DNA of 64,000 bases from contig JADHYV010000049.1 of the NCBI GenBank assembly GCA_027604705.1, positions 70,072-134,071 of the forward strand. Reading direction: 5' to 3'. Shown in pieces: positions 1 to 10,063 of this stretch. A program made the translations under genes and the position numbers. The notes below the pieces were generated by a model. That model was not told the origin of the DNA, searched no databases, and saw only the letters and a program-made list of their open reading frames with translations. Each line of letters begins with the position of its first letter. Within the stretch, counting starts at the first letter, position 1. The DNA is from Allomyces arbusculus (lineage: Eukaryota; Blastocladiomycota; Blastocladiomycetes; Blastocladiales; Blastocladiaceae).

Positions 1-83
1 TTTTTTGTTGACTGTTCTTGTGGGTCCTTTCCGGCCCCTCTTCTCGCCGCGTCGCGGTTCCGGCCACGGGTTCCCAGGCGCGC

Positions 84-116
84 TATAAAACACGGCGCTC
101 CCCCCCCCCCCCCCCC
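84..116 (+). promoter_or_regulatory. TATA box followed by a C-tract
   Basis: TATAAAA lies at 84-90 and is followed by an uninterrupted run of 17 C at 100-116, about 55 bases before the ATG at 172. The same order (TATAAAA, then 16 C) occurs before the gene at 13563. Core-promoter role is inferred from position; no transcript start is visible. Confidence 0.6.
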
Positions 117-171
117 AACCAGGTCCCTCATCGGCAGCACCGTTCCGACCACCCTCATTCCGTCTTCCGCC

Positions 172-1573
172 ATGGCGTCGACCCGCTGCACTTTTGCACT
201 CCTCGTCGCCGTGGCTCTGATTGCTCTCGCGGCCGCCGGATCGACGCTCGCCGATACGCCCGTCACGCTCAACAAGTGGACGCAGTACGTCCTGAGCCGC
301 GTTGGCGAGGTCACGCCCGTCTACACTGTGACGCTGCCCGAAGCCGGTTATGTTGTCGTGACCGATGCCGTGCGTATCTTTTGAGCCCGAACGTCCACGA
401 AGCGCTCATCGTCTCGAAATTGGATGGCTCACGAATCGGATGCGTCGGGCCCATACTAGTACTGCGCGAACAGTCGGTTCAGCGTCATCGTCAATGGCCA
501 TGATCAGGGTACATTTGACATCACTCCTTGCTCTCAGTCCTCTTCTCACTCACGGACCCGAATCTTTGACGCACTCTTTGACCTTGGCTGGTGATTGCTA
601 GGGCAAACGTCGCAGCCGATCAACAACTGCAACCACTACACGCCCGATCCTGACGCGGCGGTAATCTCGTCCGATTTCTCGCACGGTGCGTTCCCGCTCC
701 CGGCGGGTACTTCAACGTTCCAGATCAAGGCTACTGTGATCCCGGAGAACGGTGGGTTTTTCTGGAAAGTCGGACAGGGCGTGGTATGTCTTTTGAGCTT
801 CTCGTTAGGGTGGTTGTGGCATCGTTCTGACGATGCGACGTGGCTGATTTGTGTTTCGTGCTCGTTCACAGTGGGTCGACCCGAAGTTGGCCAGTTCCAG
901 CGGGTTCAAGGTGATCACGACCCAGGGCAGGGTCTCGACGCGCGCGCAGGCCGTCTCCGCGTGCTCGTCGCAGGGCATGGCGCTCGCTGACGTGACCGCC
1001 GCCAACTGGGCCGCCGTCGTCAATGCCGTGCGCGCAAGCACGGCGCTCTCGCTCAACCCAACTGACGCGGTGCTCATCGCGTCGTGGAACGGCGACTCGT
1101 ACGCGGACGCCAACCTGCAGTTGACGGTGCGCGCCACGACCTCGACCGTCTCGAACGCCGGGATCACGCTCGTCACGGGGCCACACTACCCACTGTGCCA
1201 GCCGACCTCGGTTCCGTCGTGCACGGGCACGGTCATCCAGCGTGACGGCGATCTCGCGATAGTCGGTCCCGCCGGCCAGGAAATGCACGCGGAGAGAATG
1301 TGCCGCGTCGCGCTCGGTTCCAGCGCGCAGTTTGTGATTCTGAGCGGTGCGCGGCCCGACGAGTTCCGCACCGCGACGACGCTCGCGTTCAACGCGGCCG
1401 GCGCCAACAAGCAAGTCTGGATCAGTGGCTGGGAGGAGCCCTCCGACGCGCCGCTCGTGCTTGCGACCGGGTCGGCCCCGGGCGGTGGTGCAGTCGTTGT
1501 GCCCGAGGATATCCACGGCGATAAGTTCTACCTGTGCAAGGCCGCGACCATCCAGCGCCGTTCGGAGCTGTGA
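172..1573 (+). CDS. Secreted protein of unknown function, four exons
   Basis: No family recognised. Exons by my reading are 172-369, 460-508, 602-783 and 872-1573; all phases close and give 376 residues. The N-terminus is a clear signal peptide (hydrophobic run LLVAVALIALAAAG, residues about 10-23), so the product is probably secreted or cell-surface. The mature part looks beta-rich, with motifs YVVVTDAYC, RFSVIVNG, LPAGTSTF and WNGDSYADANL, and several Cys that could form disulfides. Donors are GTGCGT, GTACAT and GTATGT. It has its own TATA box. A decayed paralog lies on the minus strand at 38703-39689 and keeps the WVD start of the last exon and the LPAGTS and WNG motifs. The gene call is firm; the function is unknown. 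Confidence 0.8.
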
Positions 1574-2402
1574 GGTGGGGGACGCGCATTATTGCGCGCG
1601 TCGGCGGGGACTGATACCGAAGCACTCCCCATTTGTCTTCGTTGTCGACGGCTGGGCGAGGGAAGTAGGTGGTGTGAATGGGGGCCAAGGGGCACAATTG
1701 ATATCTCGAGGGCGGCCTAGTTTGAAATGAAATCTGAATCTTAGTTATGAGTTTCGCTCTTGTTCTCGGTGCTGGCGCGCTGTAGTTACGAATCATCACT
1801 CAATGGGCAGCAGGGCAGTGCGTAATTCAGTGCCAGACACACCCATCAGTTTTAAAATCAATCGCAAGTTACCCGCTCGGTACAACAAATTTTCACCTGA
1901 AGATGCTTCTCCACGAGTTTATTGCGCGGACATGGGCGTTCCGAGTGTGAATGGTCGAGCTGCAACGCCTCGAAAGGGCCGTCGCTGTTCTTCTGCGGCG
2001 TAGCAAGGGCGGAGCGGGAGCGCACTAATCAATCCATTTGGTGAGCGGAGGTGCGCAATCCTCGCCATCAAGACTCCATCGTGGGCGACTGCGCTGGTGG
2101 CCACACGAAGCAACAAAATCGAGTTAACGTTCAGCGGTGGGGCAAGTGTGCTCTTCAAAGACCAGTGATGTGGTCGCAGCGCGGCAAAGAGGCTAGAAAA
2201 CGGCAAAGATTTGGTAGCCCTGCTGCACTGTTCGCGCCAACAACGGCACCGTGCACAACCAAACCGAAGCCAATCCGAGTCGAAGACGTTGCAAAGCATT
2301 CCGGCAACTTGGGAAACGACGATCAGCATGTGCAAGCACGACCGGCCAAGGCGATTTGGCCCGCTGAAAAATGCACGAGTAGGCCGCAATGGACCTGCAT
2401 CC
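1574..2402. other. Intergenic, no gene seen
   Basis: 829 bases holding the 3' end of the secreted-protein gene and the promoter of the next gene. Several open frames cross it, but none has a family motif, signal peptide or splice structure I can support. Confidence 0.5.
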
Positions 2403-4860
2403 ATGGCACCAACCGGCAACTGGGTCACACGCGCAACATGGACCACGTTCCTGCTCGTCGCCTCCGTTTTGGCCCTCTTGCCTGTCGTGCACGCCGAATC
2501 GTCATCCGTGATCACGCTGACGGCCGCCACTTTCGACAAATCTGTCGCGTCGGGGACGTGGTATGGTCAATACGCGAGCCGGATACTTGTCGAAGCGCAA
2601 GATTGAATAGAGCCCGATGCCAAGAGAGGATTCTTAACACTCGGCCTGATTGTCGCTCTTTTCCAGGTTTGTCGACGTGTGTACTCCAAACAGCTAATGC
2701 GTCCCTTTGGCGGTTCATAACTGACTGTGCCTGGAAACATCCACCGAATTGCGATCTTCGTAGTTTTTCGGTACTTGTCCACCGCGACTTCGTTCGGTCA
2801 CGATGTGACTGGGCACTGACCACCTTTCACTGCTCGCAATTAGCGCCTTGGTGTACGCACTGCAAGCAGCTCGCGCCCAAATACGAGGAAATGGCCGCGA
2901 CCGTTGCTCCGTGGCGCAAGTCCAAGCAATTCTACGTGGCCAAGGTGGACTGTGTCGACAACGAGGCCCTGTGCCGGCGCCACGAAGTGGATGAGTATCC
3001 AAGTGCGTTGTCTCGCCGTTCTATATTGCACCCATCACGACTCGCCCAGCTGACCAATTCTGTCTCTCTTTAGCCCTTCATCTTTTCCACGATGGCCACC
3101 GCACGGACGAGTACAAGGGCGACCGCACGACGAAGGCCTTGCTCGACTATGTGACGACGGCCACGGCCAAGATCGAGGTCAACGCTGCCAAGGCCGCGGC
3201 GCAGGCTGCCGACTCGGTCTTGAACGATTCGCCGCACGAGGTGCATCAAGGCGGTAAGCACGCTGTGCACGACTTCCCGTCGGAGGCGCACTCAGCGGCC
3301 TTGGACGCGGCGCTCGCAGCGAAAGCAGAAGAGTTCCAGACGGTGGCCGCCGATCGCGCGGCACGCACGAGTGCGTGGGGCCAGTACGGCCGTGTCGTGG
3401 AGCTCACGGGCGACAATTTCGAGGAAATGACGTCCAAGAGTGGCCCGTGGCTCGTCATGTTTTATGCGGCGTGGAGCAAGCAGAGCCAGGTCCACCATCT
3501 CTTTCCTTTATCACGCTGCGCTGCTTTCTGATCGCGCAAACTGACTGGTCCCACCCCGTTCTCGCTGCTCCAGGCTTTCCTCCCCATCTACGAGGCGGTC
3601 GGCCGTAAACTCGCCGGCAAAATGAACGTCGGTCGCATTAACGCCGACATTGAGGTGGAACTCGCGACCCGCTTCTTCGTTCGCGGGTACCCGACCATTA
3701 AACTCGTGCGGCGCGGAATCGCGCGCGACTACCGCGGCCCGCGCACGCAGGACGCTTTACTCGAATTCGCGCACGCGGCTCTGATCCCGAGACCCGTACA
3801 AATGGTCACGGCGGCCGAGTTCCACCGCATGCGCGCCGAGCACGACGTGGCTGTGGTTCTCGCCATGGACGCGCACACGACACCCGAGGCCATGCGCACC
3901 TTTCTCGACTCTGCCGATACGTGGTCAGTCGGTGGCACGACGGGCCTGTTTGCGTCAGCCGACCCTGGCATCACACCGGGCGAGCGGCCGGCGATTCTCG
4001 TTGCACGACGCGGGTTCCCCGAGACCGACCGGTTCCCACCCGTGGCCCCCGCCGACCGGCCCGCCGACGAGTACAAGCCGGGTCCGCAAAAGGCGTTTGT
4101 CTTGCCCGACGGCGAAGACGTGGTCGACGAGCTCGAGCAAGAGGCGCGCGAGCGCGCCAAGCGGGAGCAGGCACAGCGGTTCGCGTTCACGGTGCCGCGG
4201 ATCGTTGAATTTGTCCGTGCGCGCCGGTACCCGCTGGTCCCAGAACTGACGGCGGCGACTGCGCTCGAGCTCATGGACGGGGTCGATCTCGATGGCCCGC
4301 GCGCGCGCCGCGTCGTGGTCGTGGGGGTTCTGGACCCGGCACACTCGGACGCCGAGCGCGATATTTTGCACCGGCTTGCGGAATCGCTCGTGCACCAAGG
4401 ACTGCAGATGCACGGTGTGGACGTGCGGTTTGTCTGGCTCAATGGTGCGCAGTACGCAGCCTACGCGCAGCGCATGTTTGATGTGACTCCGGCAGATTTA
4501 CCGCGCGTCGTTTTGGCCGTGCCCGCGAAAGACATGGTGTATCGCATGAATCCAGATGGGAAACCGCTCGCGTTCAAGACGGCCGAGATTGCCAAGGCGC
4601 TCGACGATGTCGCGCACCAGGTCGCGACGCGCGAGCGCGGCCAGTACCGCGGGACGTATGTGCCGGGTAGTCGCGCGCAGCGAGGTGAGTGGCTCGTGGC
4701 GGCGGCCGGAGGTGATATGATCGGGCCCATTGCGGCCGCGGTCGTGGGCGTGCTCGGACTCGGTGCTGTCGGATGGTGGGTGTGGCGCGCCACGACCGAA
4801 CAGTCGGTGAGCACGGCGACCGGCGATTATCGCCACGTTGCGGCACACAAGGACGATTGA
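2403..4860 (+). CDS. Thioredoxin/PDI-like type I membrane protein
   Basis: Exons: 2403-2560, 2667-2676, 2764-2770, 2844-3002, 3074-3489, 3574-4860; phases close to give 678 residues. A signal peptide (LLVASVLALLPVVHA) leads into a first thioredoxin domain whose active site reads FVDFFAPWCTHC, a CxxC with CTHC. That block can only be assembled by including exons of 10 and 7 bases. A second thioredoxin-like domain (GPWLVMFYAAWSKQSQ) has lost both active-site Cys and is probably non-catalytic. A long C-terminal part follows, with one membrane segment near the end (GPIAAAVVGVLGLGAVGWWVW) and a short cytosolic tail lacking a classical KDEL. The layout resembles TMX-type or transmembrane PDI proteins of the ER that make or shuffle disulfides. 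Function is inferred from the CTHC domain; the exact family member is not certain. Confidence 0.85.
2667..2676 (+). other. 10-base microexon
   Basis: Bounded by CAG at 2664-2666 and donor GTGTGT from 2677. It completes the Trp codon and encodes FVD in the thioredoxin strand before the CTHC site. Frame and family motif fit only if it is included. Confidence 0.75.
2764..2770 (+). other. 7-base microexon
   Basis: TTTTTCG lies between TAG at 2761-2763 and donor GTACTT from 2771. It encodes FF plus the first base of the Ala codon of APWC. With the 10-base exon it restores FVDFFAPWC exactly in frame. Confidence 0.72.
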
Positions 4861-5080
4861 GCCGGGCCAGTTCGTAGTTGGACGTATCATTGTATCTTCA
4901 CAAAATTCAGTGGCAGCGTTCAAGAAATACATTGCTCGAGAAATGAGCCCCAATTTGCTGTATTCTCTACATTTTTCGCACACGATTTCCTTCTGGTCCC
5001 CATTCCGCACCGAAAAGCAGTGCTGAAAAATCAAGTTGTTAATGTCCCAGCCCCGGGCTCCAAATGCGCCGGGGATCAAA

Positions 5081-6606
5081 TCACCACGAACACCACATTG
5101 ACACCCAAGTGTGAAGCATCAAAAGCTCGTCCACGTCGGCCGCGCGCAGTGCGCACATGTTGTCGCGATGGTGCAGCGTGGCCGTCAAGTTTCGTAGCCC
5201 GACGGCAAAGGTACCCATGATAATCGCGGCGGCCGGCGGGTGCTCTTCCTCGACCATGAGCTGCCACGCCATCGTGTAGTCGATGGTCTATGATCGACGC
5301 CGTGTTTTCAGTGAGTGTCATTGGAAAGTTTGCCCGAAGGAAGGAAAGCTCGCGCACTTCGGTCCCGGCTTTGCTGTCGCTGAACGGGTGCACTGCCAGC
5401 TCGCCGGGTGGCTCGGGCACTTGATCCGGAAACAAGATCGCTGCGTCTTGCGCAATCGCGCTCGCAAAGGTGCGATCGTTGGGCACTCGCCGGAACGGGT
5501 CGTCGAGTCGGGTCGGGATCGTGATGATTGAGAACGATCCACACAGCCACGGTACGAGCGTGGCCAAGTCGCCATGCTCGCACCAGTACGCGGACAGCTG
5601 TTCGGGTCGAGCGTAGATGAAGACGCGGTACTGGGCCCGGCTGCCGTGCTGCGACTTGACGCGGCGTAGCTTGTCGAGGTGCGTCGGGAGCAGGTGGAGG
5701 TCGATTGGCCGTCTCATGTCGCGCGGGAGCCGGAAAAGCATTTGCAGGTTCTCGACGCAGAGCGGGACGTTGGGGTACCGCGGTTGCAAAAACGTGACGA
5801 GTGCAGTCGGGTCAAGTAAGTAACGAAACCTGGATCACACCGCCACGAATCGGGCCGTCAGTGGTGTTCAAGATGAACAAACAAATGAGACATGTCGTCT
5901 CGAACGTACAAAAAACGAGCAAGCTGGTCAAGTTCCGAGATTCCCGTTGAAGGCCCCTCCCACGCCCAGTTCGCTTCCATGTCACCTATCAGAACCGTCA
6001 AAACCGAGAGATCAGTGGGTCCGTCATGCAAACCGTGAGCCCATCCAATATGTTGGTGTCCCACGTACGTGTTTGCACGACATGTACCTGGACCGCGACC
6101 AGAAAATCGCTCAACGGGGTCGACTGCACGAGATTCAAGTCTCCGTCGCGCTTCTGCACGGCCGGGGCCGCAACCACTGCCGCTGCCGCCGTGTAGGCCT
6201 TGCCGGCAATCGCTGCGGGCGGTGGAGGAGCGACAGTTTTCGTCTTCTTGAACGCGACATGGCTGGGCTTGGCGACGAATTTCAGGACCTTGTCTGATGC
6301 CTCGACCGGCGTGGCCTTCTTGCCGGTTGGCGTCGCCTTCTTGGCCCCGGCTGCAAGCAGGCTCTTGGTCCGAGCATTACTGTTGCCGTTCGGAGCGAGC
6401 CCGCCGGCCCAACCGGCGTGATCAACCGTTGTAGCGGCACCCTCAGCCAGAGCGAGAGCACGATGCGACAGAGCAGGTGGTGGCGGTGCTGCTCGGGTTG
6501 CTGCTGCCCTTGTTGGTTGTGGCTGCATTGGGGCAGTTCGGACAGCAATGATGCAAATCTCGTCGTCGATTTCCATGGCGTCGCTGTCGCTCTTACTCAA
6601 ACTCAT
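5081..6606 (-). CDS. Hypothetical protein, four exons
   Basis: Exons on the minus strand: 6606-6069, 5985-5910, 5829-5358, 5287-5081; phases close to give 430 residues. I do not recognise the family. Residues 1-170 are low-complexity (Ala, Pro, Lys, Thr) with an acidic start (SDSDAMEIDDEICII). The rest looks globular and helical, with ELDQLARFLFRYLLDP, a Leu/Arg-rich stretch around LHLLPTHLDKLRR, a run of beta-like hydrophobics (GSFSIITIP) and a C-terminus rich in Met and Trp (TWVSMWCSW). No signal peptide or clear membrane span. The small second exon (76 bases) and three consensus-type donors support a real gene. It is convergent with the PDI-like gene, 220 bases away. Confidence 0.65.
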
Positions 6607-7145
6607 CTTGGTGGAGCGTCAGGTAATGGCAGTCGGAGCCAAGTTGGTGGTGCTGGCAGTCGGTTGGCGAGAAACGTGATCGTCGTCGAGTGCAAATGAA
6701 CAGGGCGTCACTGTTGAAGAGTTGGCTCGATAATGAAAAATGCAACAAGTGTGTGGGTGATGGCAGGACGCCGGCCCGGCAGGTCGTTCACGCTGTCGAC
6801 ATCGACTTCGCGCGATGCGTGTGTTACAAAAGCAACCACGGACCAGGACCATGGACCATGGACACAACGAGCAGCAAGCATCAACTCACTCCAGCTCTGC
6901 GCTTCATCAACATCTACTTGGCGCATTGGTGTGTTGGCTTTAGCTCTGTGATCCAAAGAGATGAACAGGCAATGTTTGCTGGTTGCCCATGTTGACTGAA
7001 GCGTCGCCGTTGTGATCTCAAGCACCAGGCCGCAGACGCAGCACGTTGCTGAGACGCATCTCAAAGAATCGACAGAATCAACGGAGCGGTCACAAATATG
7101 GCACAAACGAGGCATTTTCAGCGGAATGAGATATTATGAATGTAA
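6607..7145. other. Intergenic, no gene seen
   Basis: 539 bases upstream of the 5081-6606 gene and downstream of the leucine-rich locus. It is visibly less GC-rich than the flanks. Nothing I can support as a gene. Confidence 0.4.
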
Positions 7146-8506
7146 TTAACGACTGCGAAGCACTTGGCCTTCAAGCACATCAAATGGAGCATATACCAAC
7201 TGCGGACCGCAATGACCCCATCTCCACCAGAACCTGCGCTCCTCCGGCTTCTCTTTCAATGCCTCGCTCAAATGGCGCTCAGGACCGCCAACATCAGCGA
7301 TCCACAGCCAGCGCCAGTCATTGTGCTTCAAAATAAGCTTGGCAATCTCATCTGACGACATGTCCGTGAACAAGTCGAGCTCGAGCCGTTGCATGGCCCG
7401 CCCGGGCAATGCCTGGATGAGCTTGGCGATGCCATCCTTGTCCACCTTGAATCCAAACATCTTGAGCTGGGTCAGGTTCGGAACGCGCCGCTGGAGAATG
7501 GCCGCCAACTCGTGCCCATGAAGCCAGCACTTATTGTGGGACGTGATCCCCAGCACGTGGACAGATGGCGCGAGAATACGATCCAAGGCAGCGAGAATAT
7601 CTGCTCGGCAGTCACTGCGAACACCCCAAAGTTCAAGGGTTTCGAGATGAGGGCCGCTTGCACCACGCGCATCGTGATTTGATACGCCAAATCCAGCGCC
7701 CGGACCAGAGATAGAATGCGCTTGACAATGGCAATTGTGTTCTCTTCACTTGTAATCGGTGACAGGTCAAGATCCTGGACGGACGGTGGGATGACAAGGT
7801 CGCGCGTGACAAGCAGCAACTTGCCATCCATCGGAAGCGCCATGGTGAGTTTTACCACTGATTTGGAAAATGCTCTCAACACGAGCTGGACTAGCCTGCA
7901 AGCAGCACGATTCACCATAGAGCGCTCTTCCACATCACCCATTCCACCAAGAATGCAGAGTTCGCGAAGGGCAGCAACTTTCGACAGTGTGCAATCATGC
8001 CAAGGCCGGAGTCCATGATCCGTGCGAAAAGTGGATCGTCAGACACGTCAGTTTCAGTGTATCAATGGACCAGCCTCCTCGGTGTCCAAAGCCCATTCAA
8101 TTGATCGAATCGACCGGGGGATGGCATCAAGTAGGGGAAGCCAAGCACGGAACTCAGGCAGCTCGCACCACCGGTGCATCTTCAACTTGAGCGTGCGCAG
8201 GTACTTGAGTTTGGCAATTTCAAGAGCAAAGTTGTCCTCACCATCATCAAAAATATTCATTTCAAGGGAACCGAGTGTGGCTTGCAGTTGCACCAAGTAA
8301 TAGGACCACGTCGTTGTGTCATCATCGTCGTCGTTGTCCCTGTTCAGCTCAAATGACGTGATATTTGGCGGCACACGTGCGAGTCGGAACTTGGCATCAA
8401 CCTGGCCACGCAGAGCCGTCAGAGGGCGGCGGATCCAGGATGTGATAATGTACGCGCGGTGAGTGCCCCCATGTTGAGGCTCTGCAATGTTCTGTGACGT
8501 TTCCAT
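7146..8506 (-). CDS. Leucine-rich-repeat-like protein, possibly degraded
   Basis: Reading on the minus strand there are successive leucine-rich motifs: LGSLEMNIFD, LKYLRTLKLKMHRW, VAALRELCILGG, SVQDLDLSPI, HLETLELWGV, VPNLTQLKMFG and AMQRLELDLF. An intron at 8070-7978 (GTCCAT to AAAG, 93 bases) joins the first two parts in frame. Between 7690 and 7640 the frame changes, and the only splice-like solution is a 29-base intron (GTATCA to CAAG), too short to trust. So the locus carries either a frameshift or an exceptional intron. The fold is typical of F-box/LRR or RNI-like recognition proteins; substrate unknown. No clean ATG-led N-terminus was found; see 8507-9240. Confidence 0.45.
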
Positions 8507-9240
8507 GGGAATGGCCTTGGAAACGGGTCATGCCTCAATCACAAGGTAGACACAGCGGATCAGAGCGCGGAGCTGCAGTCAGGGGGCCAATCGGACCAGG
8601 TCCATATTGGCAAAGCCAACGTGTGCCCAGCACGCTCGTGTCACTGTGCAAGGTCGTGATCCCATCAGCAAGCCGGATAGCTGCGTCCAGCGCTGGCGCA
8701 TACCTGTATGGTGACTGCGTACAAGAGCGACAGTGTAGTTGTACAGGTCGCTTTCGCTCTTTCTAACGTAACTAACCAGTTGGCGATGCGGCTTTTCACA
8801 ATGATTGGGAGGGCCTTGATGGCCGACACATGCTCTCAAGGGGCGGAGACTTGACTTGAGATTCGTTCTTGGAGTCTGCATCGTGGAAGGCAGAGTCGCA
8901 ACAAACGTGGTGGACCGTTGAATCGGGCGTTCCCTTATCCAACTCCAGCGTCTCCATTTGCGAGGCGAGCGCAGCGCTCATTAGTTCATAATGTTGAAGG
9001 CGAGGTCGGAAGGGTCGAGGGCCGCAAGAATGTATCAGTAGAAGCGACTTTCGGGATGTAAGAAGGGAAGGGAGGGAGATGATCTTGCCCACGCTTTCGC
9101 ATTTGGATGAGCGGCACGGCCGTGCAACAAACGTCGAGATTGGAACGGAGCAAGTGACATGGGAACTGGCCAAACCACGTCAGCAAACCAAACCATGTCA
9201 ACAAGCGAACCACATCAACAGCAGCCTACAGCAGTAGGTA
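8507..9240 (-). other. Probable N-terminal part of the leucine-rich locus
   Basis: Short minus-strand open pieces include KALPIIVKSRIANWL, which looks like the start of an F-box, and PALDAAIRLADGITTLHSD. They lie in different frames and must be joined by introns I could not place with confidence, or the gene is broken. Treated as part of the 7146-8506 locus, low certainty. Confidence 0.3.
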
Positions 9241-9339
9241 CTGCTTCCTGGAAACATCATCGAAGCCTGCGTTCATCGCCGATTGTGAAAAAACCATGCC
9301 AGTGTTGGAAATAAGCATTGCAACAATGTTGGCCATAAA

Positions 9340-9735
9340 TTAAAGCTCATTATTCGGCGTGGTAATGGCGAGCCGGTCGCCACGACGCAGTCCCAACTTG
9401 TTGAGCAGTCCATGCACGAGCCCAAGTATGCCGCGGAGCAGCTCGCCGTAAGTAACGCGTCGATGCTCCGTGTCCACGGCATATGCCATGTAGACCGAGT
9501 CGGGCTTGAGCGAGCGGCAAGCAAAGAAGCGGCGGCCGAGCGTGGCCCTTGGTGGCGCCTGCACCATCTCTGCTGGGGCGGTGAGGAAATCAGGTCCTTG
9601 ATCGCGACGATTTGCACCTGCATGGTTGCTGTATATCGTCGTCGGTCCTGCTGGTCGTGCAAGCGCTTCAAGGCAAAAGGTCCTGGAGCCAGAAGAGGCC
9701 AGACGGCAAGCAGAGATTGTTGAAGCAGCGATCAA
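9340..9735 (-). pseudogene. Fragment of an adenylate-forming enzyme
   Basis: The frame contains KPDSVYMAYAVD, RRVTYGELLRGILGLVHGL and GLRRGDRLAITTPNNE, which match the N-terminal start of acyl-CoA synthetase / AMP-binding enzymes (the vTYgeL and GD-vai--pN signatures). It then stops; the downstream ATP-binding and catalytic motifs of this roughly 500-residue family are absent in the neighbouring DNA, and the frame begins without an ATG. I read this as a truncated, non-functional gene copy of host origin. Which member of the superfamily it came from cannot be told. Confidence 0.5.
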
Positions 9736-10063
9736 TGGAAGTACGGATCACTCTAAGAGTTCGTGGGCGGCGTTTTGATCCTAAATGGGCTGCCCAGGTG
9801 TTGAGTCGTGGCACGTCCTGCACTTGCATCTCTCGGGTTTCTCATAGCGGACCCTATCCATTGAGGAGAGCTTCATGACGTGCGCGAATGAACCAGGAAA
9901 CGATTTATTCACCAGACGGCCCAACAGAGGCCGGCCTGCGACGTGGTATTCTGCTCCTCTGACTCCTCCATCGACTCCACCATCAAACGAGTTTCTTCCC
10001 TCCCTCCCTCCCTCCCTCCCTCCCTCCCTTCACGGCACGCGGCGCCCATCGCGCTGCTCTTCC
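9736..10063. other. Intergenic with simple repeat
   Basis: 328 bases between the enzyme fragment and the 3' end of the alpha-actinin gene. It contains a TCCC microsatellite and otherwise nothing recognisable. Confidence 0.4.
9997..10029 (+). repeat. (TCCC)n microsatellite
   Basis: About eight tandem copies of TCCC, directly visible. Confidence 0.9.
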
